DNA of 45,435 nt from a virus: positions 1 through 45,435 of the IMG/VR virus record IMGVR_UViG_3300031227_000095, one strand, 5' to 3'. A program made the position numbers and the translations under genes. Shown piece after piece: positions 1-7,782 of the stretch. The notes under the pieces are model-generated. The model had not been told where the DNA came from. It saw nothing but the letters and a program-made list of their open reading frames with translations, and did no database searches. Each line of letters starts with the position of its first letter. Within the stretch, counting starts at the first letter, position 1.

Positions 1-1
1 A

Positions 2-439
2 TTTCATTCATTATCAGCTAAATATTATGTTGGAGATATTGTTGTTTATGGTTTAAATATTTGGCGCTGTATTCAAGAACATACTGCATCTGTATTTAAC
101 AATACAATGTGGGTTGCTATTGGTTCAGGTGGAAACACTTCAGTAAATGTTGTAGAAACATCAGGAGCAATTGTTATAGACGTATCTCTTGGTGATGTAT
201 TTACTATAAATATTGCTGGAGCAACAAGTATTTATTTTACTGGTTTTGAATCTAATTTACATAGGACTGTAATGTTAATACTTAATAGTCCTAATCATAA
301 CATTACTTGGAGCCCAGCTGTTAAGTGGCCAGGTGGATCAGTTCCAACATTGTCTGCATATAGAGATAGACTTGTCTTTTGTAGTGAGGATGGTGGTTTT
401 AATATTGATGGTGGTGTTTGTGGGGTAGGGTATGTTTAA
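2..439 (+). CDS. Tail fibre/appendage protein, C-terminal part (partial)
   Basis: The reading frame is open from base 2, so this is the 3' end of a longer gene that begins outside the window; the ATG at 107 is internal. The visible start, YYVGDIVVYGLNIWRCIQEH followed by a Trp about 15 residues later, matches the short carbohydrate-binding module (ChtBD3/CBM5-12 type) common in phage tail fibres. The remainder (an ILNSPNHNITWSP segment, then VKWPGG and a final Gly-rich tail) resembles the C-terminal beta domain of phage receptor-binding appendages. The gene overlaps the next one by 8 bases. Role inferred: host-surface attachment as part of the tail appendage. Confidence 0.7.
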   Translation, partial: FHSLSAKYYVGDIVVYGLNIWRCIQEHTASVFNNTMWVAIGSGGNTSVNVVETSGAIVIDVSLGDVFTINIAGATSIYFTGFESNLHRTVMLILNSPNHNITWSPAVKWPGGSVPTLSAYRDRLVFCSEDGGFNIDGGVCGVGYV

Positions 440-1472
440 AAATTGGTGGTATACTGTTGGTTCCAGCGGTATTATGCTACCGATTGGAGCCATTATAGGG
501 TTGGATAGTCTAATCATCCCTACTGGCTTTCAAGCGTTTACTTATGCTGATGACTTTTATATTGTTGGTGCATCAGGTACAAAGACTTTAGGGGCTACAG
601 ATTCTCCATTGATTACTACTACAACAACAACTAGTGGTGCTCATACTGGTGGTTTACAGAGTGCATATGGTACAGATTGGGGTAATGGTAGTGGTAAACC
701 CGGTACCACATATACACCACAGGGTGCTCACGATCATACTGTAGATTTTTCTTACAAACCTGAGTCTTCAAATCTTAAACTGATACAAGCTACAGCTAAA
801 TCATTTGTTCCAGAAAATGGTATATTATTCTCTGATGGTGAGATTAGTAATGCTATAGCGTTTGATGCTCTTGAAGCAAATGGAGGTTATGCTAAAGGTT
901 TTAGTGTAACCGGTGCTGGAGCTGCTGCACATAGTATAGCTACCAACAGTTCTATTATGAGTCATGATCATATGACAATGTGGCCAAATATGGCGGACTT
1001 TGGTTGCGGAAATACAAATACTTGGCAAGGTACGCAGTTTGCTCATGACCATACTTTAGCCAATACTACAGTTACAGGTCAGATTAAACATGTTGTTCTA
1101 AGGGCGTGGAAGGCTGCTGCTGCTAGGATTGGTGGTAATCCTATTGTTATGTACCAATCAGATATTATTCCAGAGGGTTGGTTAAAATGTGATGGTACAC
1201 TAGGCACTCTTGACCTTAGAGATTGCTTCATTAAAGCGTCAGCTACTGGTGATGGTACTATTTCTGGTGATAATCAACTTGTCGTTGATGGTCTTACAGA
1301 TTCGTTTGGTCATACTCATATGTATACAGGGCCAGCAACTATGTCATGTGATAGACAACATCCAGAGCTAGTTGATCATGATCATGCTATTACGTGGTCT
1401 GGAGAGGGATTACCTCCTTGGTTCGCATTAAACTTTATAGTAAAAGGAAATCTACCTTTTGCAATGGAATAG
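432..1472 (+). CDS. Tail collar/short-fibre-like protein with HxH motifs
   Basis: A 346-residue protein. It contains repeated His-x-His pairs (AHDH, SHDH, AHDH, GHTH, DHDH), which in collar-domain fibres such as T4 gp12 bind metal at the trimer axis. The start (PIGAIIGLDSLIIPTGF) and a second copy near residue 240 (SDIIPEGWLKCDGTLGTLDL) fit the phage tail collar pattern of a Pro-Gly-Trp-x-x-Cys-(D/N)-Gly entry followed by LRD. The C-terminus (PPWFALNFIVKG) matches the usual collar ending PPYYALAFI. Two collar-like modules in tandem are likely. The start overlaps the upstream fibre gene, so the two are probably translationally coupled. Receptor-binding role is inferred. Confidence 0.72.
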   Translation: MFKNWWYTVGSSGIMLPIGAIIGLDSLIIPTGFQAFTYADDFYIVGASGTKTLGATDSPLITTTTTTSGAHTGGLQSAYGTDWGNGSGKPGTTYTPQGAHDHTVDFSYKPESSNLKLIQATAKSFVPENGILFSDGEISNAIAFDALEANGGYAKGFSVTGAGAAAHSIATNSSIMSHDHMTMWPNMADFGCGNTNTWQGTQFAHDHTLANTTVTGQIKHVVLRAWKAAAARIGGNPIVMYQSDIIPEGWLKCDGTLGTLDLRDCFIKASATGDGTISGDNQLVVDGLTDSFGHTHMYTGPATMSCDRQHPELVDHDHAITWSGEGLPPWFALNFIVKGNLPFAME

Positions 1473-1475
1473 ATA

Positions 1476-2150
1476 ATGAAAAGAATATTGTTGTTAGAAA
1501 AAGCTAAGTTTATACTTCTTAGAGATAGTAATGGAAATGAAGTTGCATTTGATACGGTTGAAGATTTTAACAGATGTGTACCGTCAGTATCATTTGCAGG
1601 AATGGTTAAAGTTAATTACGAACCAGATAAAGGTTTTCATATTGTAGATGGTATCAAGAAAAGCGTTCCTTATGACACCTATGATTTGATTCTTAATGAT
1701 GTTAACCAAATAGCACAGAACAAGCTTAATGAGTATTATGGTCTCGATGTTGATGTTGCCAAGGACCTTGCGTTTAAAAACCATAATGAAGCATTAGCTG
1801 AACGAAAAAAAGAAGAAAATCTTAAAGATTTTAGTTATAATGGTGTTAGCTTTACTTCTGATAAAGAATCAATTCAGGCTACACAGAATGATTGTTTATC
1901 TCAACTTGGAACAGATCCAATTTTAACATTTCGTGGTACTGTTAATGCTGGATCTTGGCTTACTACAGAAGGGTTTGTTCCATTTACAAATGAAGAGTTT
2001 ATAACATTTGCTAAAGAATATTTCCTTCGTGGTTCTGATAATTATACTACCATGGCTGGACACATTATTGCCATTAAGGCTATCATGTCTAACGCAAGTA
2101 GTACTGCTGCCGATATATTGGCCTATGATTTCAGTGGTGGATGGCATTAA
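1476..2150 (+). CDS. DUF4376-like tail protein
   Basis: A 224-residue protein starting three bases after the collar gene stops. The second half (FSYNGVSFTSDKESIQATQN, then a Trp-Leu-Thr-Thr segment, FTNEEFITFAKEY and a His near the C-terminus) follows the layout of DUF4376 domains, which occur in phage tail-fibre and fibre-assembly proteins. The first half carries acidic and Lys-rich helices around residues 75-115. No catalytic motif is visible. Its place directly behind the collar gene suggests a structural or fibre-assembly role. The family match is by eye only. Confidence 0.55.
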   Translation: MKRILLLEKAKFILLRDSNGNEVAFDTVEDFNRCVPSVSFAGMVKVNYEPDKGFHIVDGIKKSVPYDTYDLILNDVNQIAQNKLNEYYGLDVDVAKDLAFKNHNEALAERKKEENLKDFSYNGVSFTSDKESIQATQNDCLSQLGTDPILTFRGTVNAGSWLTTEGFVPFTNEEFITFAKEYFLRGSDNYTTMAGHIIAIKAIMSNASSTAADILAYDFSGGWH

Positions 2151-2176
2151 TTTAATAAACCCGTAGAGAGGGCGTT

Positions 2177-2464
2177 ATGTGGATAGAACAAGCAGGAGGG
2201 GTTAAGATGCTTAGCCCCGATGGTGATAAGATTACAATTGCCATGACAGACCCAACAGGAACAGTAGCTGTAGATCAGATGGGTGAGACTACCTCTGATT
2301 GGTTTGAATATAAAGATGGAGGAGTTAGTGCCAATCTTGATGTAGATAATACAGCTAAAAGCATATTCGCTCCAATAAAACTAAGGATTACTGCGGTAGG
2401 CACTGGGGTTAGACTGTATCATAGAAAGAAGCCTAGTAAACAACCTGTTATTATAAGGAATTAA
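2177..2464 (+). CDS. Hypothetical small structural protein
   Basis: A 95-residue protein not assigned to a family. It has a beta-rich, Thr/Asp-rich middle and a basic end (YHRKKPSKQP). AGAGAGGG lies just before the ATG. It sits in the tail appendage block, 26 bases after the DUF4376-like gene and 5 bases before the next gene, so it probably belongs to the same transcript and makes a small virion component. Nothing visible supports an enzymatic role. Confidence 0.5.
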   Translation: MWIEQAGGVKMLSPDGDKITIAMTDPTGTVAVDQMGETTSDWFEYKDGGVSANLDVDNTAKSIFAPIKLRITAVGTGVRLYHRKKPSKQPVIIRN

Positions 2465-2469
2465 TTGAC

Positions 2470-2850
2470 ATGGGTGTTATCTATCCGACTATAATGAAGA
2501 TAATTGCGCCAACAATAGGTAATCCATTCGGATTGCCAGTTGGTGGTGGGGTGTTGACTCAGCCTCCATACTCAGAAGACCTCCTTGTTTGGCTCAGGGG
2601 AAATGATGATGGTGTAGATCAAAAACTAGACTCATGGAAGAAGCCAGACGCTGAAAACTTTGATATGAGCAAGTCTAGTTGTATTTTTGTGAACGGTACT
2701 GATGAAAAACTATCCATGCCGGATATGCCTTCTGATGCTACTATAACGTATCAAGGAACTGCTACTGCTGTTGTTGATACAGTACTGAAGGAAATAACAT
2801 TCACAACTGCTGGTACATTCTATGACCTCAACGTATGGACTGACTTATGA
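2470..2850 (+). CDS. Tail protein, N-terminal piece of a gene probably split by an HNH insertion
   Basis: A 126-residue protein. It ends with a beta segment, EITFTTAGTFYDLNVWTDL, that stops abruptly. In phage tail proteins this type of segment normally leads directly into a sentence such as 'LFAHFRLSEG', which is exactly how the protein starting at 3,218 begins. The stop codon overlaps the start of the HNH gene (ATGA at 2,847-2,850). The simplest reading is that this piece and the 453-residue protein were once one tail protein, now interrupted by the HNH cassette. The frames of the two pieces differ, so they would be made as separate chains. Confidence 0.6.
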   Translation: MGVIYPTIMKIIAPTIGNPFGLPVGGGVLTQPPYSEDLLVWLRGNDDGVDQKLDSWKKPDAENFDMSKSSCIFVNGTDEKLSMPDMPSDATITYQGTATAVVDTVLKEITFTTAGTFYDLNVWTDL

Positions 2851-3221
2851 TTGATTGGTTAAGTAGGTTGGGAAAAAAAGAAAATCTCACAGGGCATAAG
2901 TTCGGAAGACTCACAGTCTTACGTATAGACGAAATTTGGCACTGCGAGTGTGACTGTGGAAACGCAGTAGCTGTTATGGGTGATAACCTTAGTGGAAACA
3001 ATACATTTTCATGCGGATGCTCATTCTTGGAAAAGGTAAGCGGTGAGAACTCGCATTTTTGGAATGGTGTATCTAGGCTGAGCAGTCAAGGTTATATTTA
3101 TATTACAGACAGGCATGGCGATAGAGTCAGGGAACATAGAGATATAGCCAGAGAAGTTCTCGGGAGGGAGCTAACCAGCGATGAAGTTGTGCACCATAAG
3201 ATGAGGGAGGCTGGAGCATGA
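2847..3221 (+). CDS. HNH-type homing endonuclease, C-terminus apparently truncated
   Basis: A 124-residue protein. Residues 14-55 (GHKFGRLTVL, then CECDCGN and a final SCGC) form the Cys-rich DNA-binding module typical of phage HNH proteins. Residues 75-118 show the start of an HNH domain (REHRDIAREVLGR, then EVVHH). The chain ends six residues after the HH, so the second half of the usual HNH fold (Asn and last His) is missing; it may be inactive. Both ends have ATGA overlaps with the flanking tail-gene pieces (2,847 and 3,218), suggesting translation by re-initiation. No group I intron core fits in the space, so this looks like a free-standing insertion. Confidence 0.72.
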   Translation: MIDWLSRLGKKENLTGHKFGRLTVLRIDEIWHCECDCGNAVAVMGDNLSGNNTFSCGCSFLEKVSGENSHFWNGVSRLSSQGYIYITDRHGDRVREHRDIAREVLGRELTSDEVVHHKMREAGA

Positions 3222-4579
3222 GTACTCTATTTGCACATTTTAGATTAAGTGAAGGTCCACTAGCTGGACTAACCTCGTGGGACGACACCGGATTACATAC
3301 CATTACGTGGGATGGGACTACAGCTAACATGAGAGCTGGTGTTCAGTCGTCTGGGTATAACCCTAATGCTGTTGATGGTTGGTGGGAGATTACTGGTGAT
3401 GACGTGATGTACCCTTACCCTGTTAGTCAATTTGATGTTTATCACAAAGGCGGAACATTTAACTTTTGTAAAGATACGCATTACGCACCTGAGACTAGCC
3501 CTATTGGTACTTTTAATGGGATTGATGATGAAATAATACTAGATACTGAAGTGGTATTCAATGACGATTTTTACATAACTTTTTATGTTGATTCAAGCGC
3601 AGGTAATCTAGTTCACCAGATGTTGTTTGGTGCTGGTGCTGGTCCTTGCTTGCTTAGGATTCTAGGTGGAAAATGGTCTGCCAAATTAAATGATGACAAC
3701 ACTAGATACTTTAGTTTAGTAACTAATGTTACAGGGTTTGGTTCGTTTGTGAGAGTCAACGGTGTACTCACTCTTACAGTTGGAGATCAAACGCAGAGCA
3801 TTAACATACCAACAGGTGTATCCTTCGCTATCAAAAACATTTCAGTAAACACCGTTTCGTTTAGTGGGATCATAAGAAATGTGGATATTAATGGAACTCT
3901 TATTCCAATCAACGAAGGCGAAGGACTAGACTGTCACGACTCAGAGGGTAACATTATAGGCACATATAGCGTAACTATCCCTACATTCTGGAATGGTGAG
4001 CCTATGGTGTCTCAGGCTATTATGGATATGGAAGCTGCTAGTACCAGTGGGAATTATCTTACTGATGGACTTGGGCATCCACTACCTATGACACAAACCA
4101 ATTGGGGTGAGCTTGGGGCTGATATTGTAATCAATGGTCAGTTTATTTATGGTGCTGATGATTGGACCCTTGGAACTGGGTGGACTGTAGCCAATAAAGT
4201 CCTTACATACTCTGGAGCGGCTTTTGGACCAGTAGTGTCTCAGTTAGGTGATGTAACGCTGTCGGCAACTTACAATGTTGACTGTGAGCTGGAGGCTGGG
4301 TCTTTCAGGATAAAGGTTGGTTCTCTCGCGTACACTACATGGGAAGGTACACCCCTCACCATAGTAGCAGATGGAACTATTCCAGATATCAACATCGAAC
4401 CGTTGTCAGCAACTGTCGAGTTAAGTTCAATTTCCATAAGAGAAGTAAACCCAGTAATGAACCAAAACAAACAGTACTATATGACAGCTTGTGAGGGTAA
4501 ACCAGTCGAGCGATGGGATTATAAAACACCACGTACCACGGCTGAGGATGCTGAGATTAAGCTCCTCGGCTGTCTTTGA
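3218..4579 (+). CDS. Tail protein with lectin-like (LamG/ConA-fold) and carbohydrate-binding-like domains
   Basis: A 453-residue protein. It begins at once with LFAHFRLSEGPLAG and SWDDTGLH, the usual entry to a LamG/concanavalin-like domain in phage tail proteins, with no preceding N-terminal region. Residues about 95-235 are beta-rich (IGTFNGIDDEIILDTEV onwards). Around residues 305-410 a second module starts (VINGQFIYGADDWTLGTGW), matching the carbohydrate-binding 'NG.F..G...W..G.GW' pattern. The missing N-terminus is probably the 126-residue product encoded at 2,470-2,850. Role inferred: glycan recognition by the tail. Confidence 0.62.
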   Translation: MSTLFAHFRLSEGPLAGLTSWDDTGLHTITWDGTTANMRAGVQSSGYNPNAVDGWWEITGDDVMYPYPVSQFDVYHKGGTFNFCKDTHYAPETSPIGTFNGIDDEIILDTEVVFNDDFYITFYVDSSAGNLVHQMLFGAGAGPCLLRILGGKWSAKLNDDNTRYFSLVTNVTGFGSFVRVNGVLTLTVGDQTQSINIPTGVSFAIKNISVNTVSFSGIIRNVDINGTLIPINEGEGLDCHDSEGNIIGTYSVTIPTFWNGEPMVSQAIMDMEAASTSGNYLTDGLGHPLPMTQTNWGELGADIVINGQFIYGADDWTLGTGWTVANKVLTYSGAAFGPVVSQLGDVTLSATYNVDCELEAGSFRIKVGSLAYTTWEGTPLTIVADGTIPDINIEPLSATVELSSISIREVNPVMNQNKQYYMTACEGKPVERWDYKTPRTTAEDAEIKLLGCL

Positions 4580-4660
4580 TAATATTATTGATATTTGAAA
4601 CCATAGACGGTAGAGAAAGACGCTTACCCATACGGGATATTCACTTAACGGGAGATAGAA

Positions 4661-5137
4661 ATGGCATTAAAAATAATAGTACCAGAAGAAGTGATTGACG
4701 AACCGGTGATGATTGAAATCGGAGAACGATTCAGGCGCAGATCTTCAACAAATAAAGAGCATGCTCTTGGAACAATATATCAATTTAGCGATGCTGGCGA
4801 GAACCTGTTTACTGCGGAGGCATATGCTGCCTGTCATGGATATGGTTGTATACTAGATGATGGTATGTTTTACCATGTATTTACTACTGCCGAGAAAGAC
4901 AATCTTGTTCCTGTAGACTGGCCAAACAGTAAAGACGCAGAAGATGAGCGAATAGCTTATGAAGATTATTTTCGTAAGTCAACACAGACTGAACTTGCTG
5001 ACGGTACTTGGAGATTCAGGATACAAGTTGGAAATGACGCTCTAATGAACACCGAGAGGTTGATCTACCAAGAATCATTGGGTGTATTACTGACAAAAGG
5101 TGAAGGTCAAGCTCTTGAAGTTAAACCAGAAGTATAA
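4661..5137 (+). CDS. Hypothetical late protein
   Basis: A 158-residue acidic protein of no recognised family. ACGGGAGATAGAA precedes the ATG and provides a good Shine-Dalgarno sequence. An 81-base gap separates it from the tail block, and the next gene starts 12 bases downstream, so it may open the cluster that contains the lysis-type genes. No signal peptide, membrane segment or catalytic motif is visible. Confidence 0.5.
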   Translation: MALKIIVPEEVIDEPVMIEIGERFRRRSSTNKEHALGTIYQFSDAGENLFTAEAYAACHGYGCILDDGMFYHVFTTAEKDNLVPVDWPNSKDAEDERIAYEDYFRKSTQTELADGTWRFRIQVGNDALMNTERLIYQESLGVLLTKGEGQALEVKPEV

Positions 5138-5149
5138 AGGAATCTCAAT

Positions 5150-5512
5150 ATGGATGTGCCAGATCTTGTAGTGGAATGGGCATTAGGAGTTGTGACTAGT
5201 GCCGGAATGGGGAGTTTCTTCTTTTTGAAGAACAAGTCAAGTAAGAACACTGCTAGTATCGTGGCACTTAAAGAGCAAATGGATCAAAAAATAGTTAATG
5301 CAATTGAGAAACTAGGAGAAAACGTAACGCCACTAAGTCTCTGTAATGCCAAGCAAGAGTTGTGGCAAACAAGGTTTGATATGTGGATGGCCCAGAACAA
5401 GGAACAACATAACCATATTGACAGTAGTGTAGCTGCTGCGCTGGAGAACATAGAAAAGCAATTGGTTTTTGTATTCGAGAAGCTTGACAATTTAAGTAAG
5501 GGGGACAAGTGA
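5150..5512 (+). CDS. Single-TM coiled-coil protein, candidate inner-membrane spanin or holin-like
   Basis: A 120-residue protein with one hydrophobic N-terminal segment (residues about 7-27, WALGVVTSAGMGSFFFL) followed by a long charged helix likely to form a coiled coil (residues 35-118). This N-in, C-out layout with a periplasmic coil is that of an inner-membrane spanin. The next gene encodes a lipoprotein and overlaps its stop codon (TGATG), as spanin pairs often do. A class III holin is an alternative. Function is inferred from architecture and position. Confidence 0.5.
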   Translation: MDVPDLVVEWALGVVTSAGMGSFFFLKNKSSKNTASIVALKEQMDQKIVNAIEKLGENVTPLSLCNAKQELWQTRFDMWMAQNKEQHNHIDSSVAAALENIEKQLVFVFEKLDNLSKGDK

Positions 5513-5961
5513 TGTGGAGGTCAATAGGGTGTGTGATCATAGTATTTATGTTGCTGTCTGGGTGTGGTGCTCACGAGAAAACTAATAATTTGATAGCTCA
5601 GGCTAACACAGATAGATTCAAAGCTTTCACAAAAGGCATGAACGCTTCCACTTCCGAGGGTGCAAGGATTGCTATGGCCATGGCCTTCGCTGGTAACATG
5701 GGACAACAGAACTTCTACAAAGAAGACTCGGCCCTTGATTGGGTACTTGGTGTTGGTCGTATAGTTACTCCACTGGTTCCGTTGTTCTGGCAGAGTGGTG
5801 ACGATACTACTCAGGGTATTACTGCTGGTCGTGATGTATTCTTTCAGTCTACAAGAGCTGACTCTCATTCAAACTACCAATCAGCAGCAAGTGAGTTGTT
5901 CTTGGGAACAGGAGCGTATGCTTACGACAATGGTACAGAAACCTCGTTTCCAGTAGAATGA
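5512..5961 (+). CDS. Lipoprotein with lipobox, candidate outer-membrane partner
   Basis: A 149-residue protein starting at the ATG at 5,512; a GTG three bases upstream is possible but would put an extra Met in front. MWRSIGCVIIVFMLLSGCG is a type II signal peptide with lipobox LSGC, giving lipidation at Cys18. The mature part is about 132 residues, with a Gly/Ala-rich stretch and VLGVGRIVTPLVPLFW near residue 75. It overlaps the upstream coiled-coil gene by one base (TGATG). The tandem suggests a two-component spanin, although the mature part is longer than usual and not Pro-rich. Confidence 0.55.
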   Translation: MWRSIGCVIIVFMLLSGCGAHEKTNNLIAQANTDRFKAFTKGMNASTSEGARIAMAMAFAGNMGQQNFYKEDSALDWVLGVGRIVTPLVPLFWQSGDDTTQGITAGRDVFFQSTRADSHSNYQSAASELFLGTGAYAYDNGTETSFPVE

Positions 5962-6040
5962 GCAGTGATAATTGAAAGATTACTGTACTTGGTGGCGTTT
6001 CTATTAAAAGTAAAGTAGTCTCAGTGTAGAGGATAGGGTC

Positions 6041-6154
6041 ATGGCCCGAAAGCAAGTAACCTACTTTAATCGAATGAGGATTTGGTGTGATGACGAAACA
6101 TCAGCTTGTAAGTACGTCAACGAAAGACTTTTGCACGTTTTTCCCAGAAGGTAA
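6041..6154 (+). CDS. Possible 37-residue basic protein
   Basis: A short frame, MARKQVTYFNRMRIW and so on, with a strong Shine-Dalgarno (AGAGGATAG) eight bases before its ATG. It overlaps the start of the phospholipase-like gene in another frame by 65 bases. It may be a real small lysis-cluster gene or only a leader peptide. There is no family match. Confidence 0.3.
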   Translation: MARKQVTYFNRMRIWCDDETSACKYVNERLLHVFPRR

Positions 6155-6362
6155 TTGGAGCCACTGCTGCCAAAAACACGACCGGGCATACTACATTGGT
6201 GTCCCATTCTTTGCCGCAAACTGGAGGCTTTACAAGTGTGTAAAAAGAAGGAATCATACAGCAATAGCATTAGTGATGTTGGTCGGGACAAGCTTGTTTG
6301 GGATAGTCCCATATATGAGGGCCAGTACGGCCCGAAAGAAAAGAATAAAAAATTTAGGGTAA
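6090..6362 (+). CDS. Small phospholipase A2-like membrane protein
   Basis: A 90-residue protein; the start is taken at the ATG at 6,090 rather than the GTG immediately before it. Residues 15-34 read CTFFPEGNWSHCCQKHDRAY. The CCxxHDxxY element is the catalytic signature of secreted phospholipase A2 (His-Asp dyad flanked by the paired Cys). The C-terminal third has one hydrophobic segment (ALVMLVGTSLFGIVPYM) and a basic tail (ARKKRIKNLG). It sits between the lipoprotein and the muralytic gene, so a role in membrane damage at lysis is plausible but inferred. No calcium-loop sequence is obvious, so activity is uncertain. Confidence 0.55.
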   Translation: MTKHQLVSTSTKDFCTFFPEGNWSHCCQKHDRAYYIGVPFFAANWRLYKCVKRRNHTAIALVMLVGTSLFGIVPYMRASTARKKRIKNLG

Positions 6363-6411
6363 TGGTACCCGTATCCAAGCTTTGGGTTTGGTTTAAAAAC
6401 AGGAGAAACAA

Positions 6412-6618
6412 ATGAATAATTTAGTACTTAAGATGGCCCTTCCTATTATCCTCGGATTAGTAGAGGATATGATTACCCCTGACAACTTCAAGATTTATGG
6501 TAAAAAACTGATTGGATTGGCTCGTGAGTTTGTTAAGGATACTGAGACGAAGGTGGATGATAAAATTATGCTCCCACTTCTTGATGCTGCTGAGAAAGCT
6601 CTTGGGATTATTGAGTAG
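6412..6618 (+). CDS. Hypothetical 68-residue protein
   Basis: A short protein with an amphipathic N-terminal helix (LVLKMALPIILGLVEDM) and a second helix ending KALGIIE. A clear AGGAGAAACAA precedes its ATG, and the next gene starts one base after its stop, so it is tightly coupled to the lysis cluster. The hydrophobic face could allow membrane association, but a proper transmembrane helix is not evident. Function unknown. Confidence 0.55.
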   Translation: MNNLVLKMALPIILGLVEDMITPDNFKIYGKKLIGLAREFVKDTETKVDDKIMLPLLDAAEKALGIIE

Positions 6619-6619
6619 T

Positions 6620-6808
6620 ATGTGGAACTGGTTTAAACGAGAACCAAAGGTAATTGCTACGAAGCGTCAGGTAATACTGGCGCTTTATCACGCTTCTGGT
6701 ATGACGTATGATGCTGGTAATGATCTTGAGGACGCTGAGTTGTCTGATCCAAATAGTAGAAGGTCCCACTCGTTTGAAGGACATAAAATTTATAGGTTGT
6801 GGATGTGA
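6620..6808 (+). CDS. Hypothetical 62-residue protein
   Basis: The start is placed at the ATG at 6,620, one base after the upstream stop; an upstream ATG in the same frame would extend into the previous gene. It starts MWNWFKREPK and contains QVILALYHASGM and an acidic middle. It ends one base before the start of the muralytic gene. It belongs to no recognised family. Confidence 0.45.
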   Translation: MWNWFKREPKVIATKRQVILALYHASGMTYDAGNDLEDAELSDPNSRRSHSFEGHKIYRLWM

Positions 6809-6809
6809 T

Positions 6810-7268
6810 ATGAGTTTTAATAAAGACCAGTTGCGTGATCTAATCATAAGGGTGTTGAAGAAGGTAGACAACTTCTACTCTGAAGATGCTGTGACACTAT
6901 TGATGATGACCGCTGCTTCCGAATCTGACCTCGGCACGTATCTGCACCAGGTAAAGGGGCCAGCTAAGGGATTGATGCAGGTTGAGCCAGCAACAATGCG
7001 TGACAATTATGGGTCATATTTGCACTTCAGGGATAAGCTTAAGGAGCAGATTTTTTCAGCTTGCCATGTTGGGATGCCTGATGTAGACGCACTTGAATAC
7101 AACATTGCCCTTAATATACTAATGGCAAGAGTGAAATACTACAGAGCACCTGGCCCAATACCAAGTACTCTTGAAGGAATGGCAATGTATCACGAAGAAT
7201 TTTACAATGCCGGAGGTGCTGCGCATTGGGAGATTACCCTTGAGAAGTATCAGAAGTTTTGTCTTTAG
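6810..7268 (+). CDS. SLT/lysozyme-like muralytic protein (candidate endolysin)
   Basis: A 152-residue protein starting at MSFNKDQLRD; upstream starts in the same frame lie inside the previous gene. Residues about 24-55 read EDAVTLLMMTAASESDLG and then GPAKGLMQVEPATMRD. This is the transglycosylase-SLT pattern: catalytic Glu in the 'ESDLG' segment, followed by the GLMQ motif. The second half contains ALNILMARVKYYRAPG and a Tyr-His-Glu segment. In N4 a muramidase gene also lies in the lysis genes beside the portal gene. Peptidoglycan cleavage is therefore likely. No signal peptide is visible, so export would need a holin. Confidence 0.65.
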   Translation: MSFNKDQLRDLIIRVLKKVDNFYSEDAVTLLMMTAASESDLGTYLHQVKGPAKGLMQVEPATMRDNYGSYLHFRDKLKEQIFSACHVGMPDVDALEYNIALNILMARVKYYRAPGPIPSTLEGMAMYHEEFYNAGGAAHWEITLEKYQKFCL

Positions 7269-7283
7269 GAAATTGGAGCAGCT

Positions 7284-7655
7284 ATGGATTGTTTAATTAG
7301 AGAAGACTTGTGTCCAATATATAGAGGCGACACACCAATATATGATGTTAAGCTTACGTATTCTGATGGGTCGCCTGTAGATATTACTGGGATGACGCTT
7401 ATATTTTCAGCAAAGTTAAATAAAGATAGTAAGGATGGTGTCATAGGTGACTTTAAGGTGACTACCTTATTTGAGGTTGGTGATGATTCAACTAATGGAA
7501 TTGGTTCAATCACCATACCTTCAAAGGTAACTATGACGCTGGTTCCATCTAGGAATATGCATTACGATGTTAAACTGATTGGTAGTGGAATTGTGTCAAC
7601 AGTTGCCGCTGGAATGTTCCAAGTAGTTCAAACCATACCAAAGAAGATACCGTGA
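7284..7655 (+). CDS. BppU-like N-terminal domain protein
   Basis: A 123-residue beta-rich protein. The sequence IYRGDTPIYDVKLTYSDGSP then DITGMTLIFSAKLN matches the short immunoglobulin-like domain at the start of BppU-type baseplate proteins and many small phage proteins (RGDT, 'G..vDltG', then an alternating strand ending in LK). It ends with GMFQVVQTIPKK. It stands alone here. Location just before the portal gene suggests a virion or assembly role. The next small frame overlaps its stop codon (GTGA). Confidence 0.55.
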   Translation: MDCLIREDLCPIYRGDTPIYDVKLTYSDGSPVDITGMTLIFSAKLNKDSKDGVIGDFKVTTLFEVGDDSTNGIGSITIPSKVTMTLVPSRNMHYDVKLIGSGIVSTVAAGMFQVVQTIPKKIP

Positions 7656-7780
7656 TAAATAGTAAAATTATATTTAATATGGTAAGAAGAACTATAAGTG
7701 TTCATGTTTCAAGCAGAAAAATAGTTTCTAGTATTTCTAAAAAGAATATAATTAAGTTAAACATAGTTAAACGAGGTTAG
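7652..7780 (+). CDS. Possible 42-residue basic protein
   Basis: A GTG-started frame overlapping the previous stop (GTGA) and ending two bases before the portal start. It has many Lys, Arg and Ile residues (MVRRTISVHVSSRKIV). It fills an otherwise empty 124-base gap, and the overlap favours coupled translation. There is no recognised family and no independent Shine-Dalgarno. Confidence 0.35.
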   Translation: MINSKIIFNMVRRTISVHVSSRKIVSSISKKNIIKLNIVKRG

Positions 7781-7782
7781 TG

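Noticed and set aside
2847-3221. HNH insertion in the tail gene as a group I intron or intein
   Set aside because: The nuclease frame fills the entire gap, no P/Q/R/S core elements are present, and the two tail pieces are in different frames with stop codons at the joints.
6155-6415. 86-residue frame overlapping the phospholipase-like gene
   Set aside because: It lacks an RBS and lies inside a gene with a recognisable motif in another frame.
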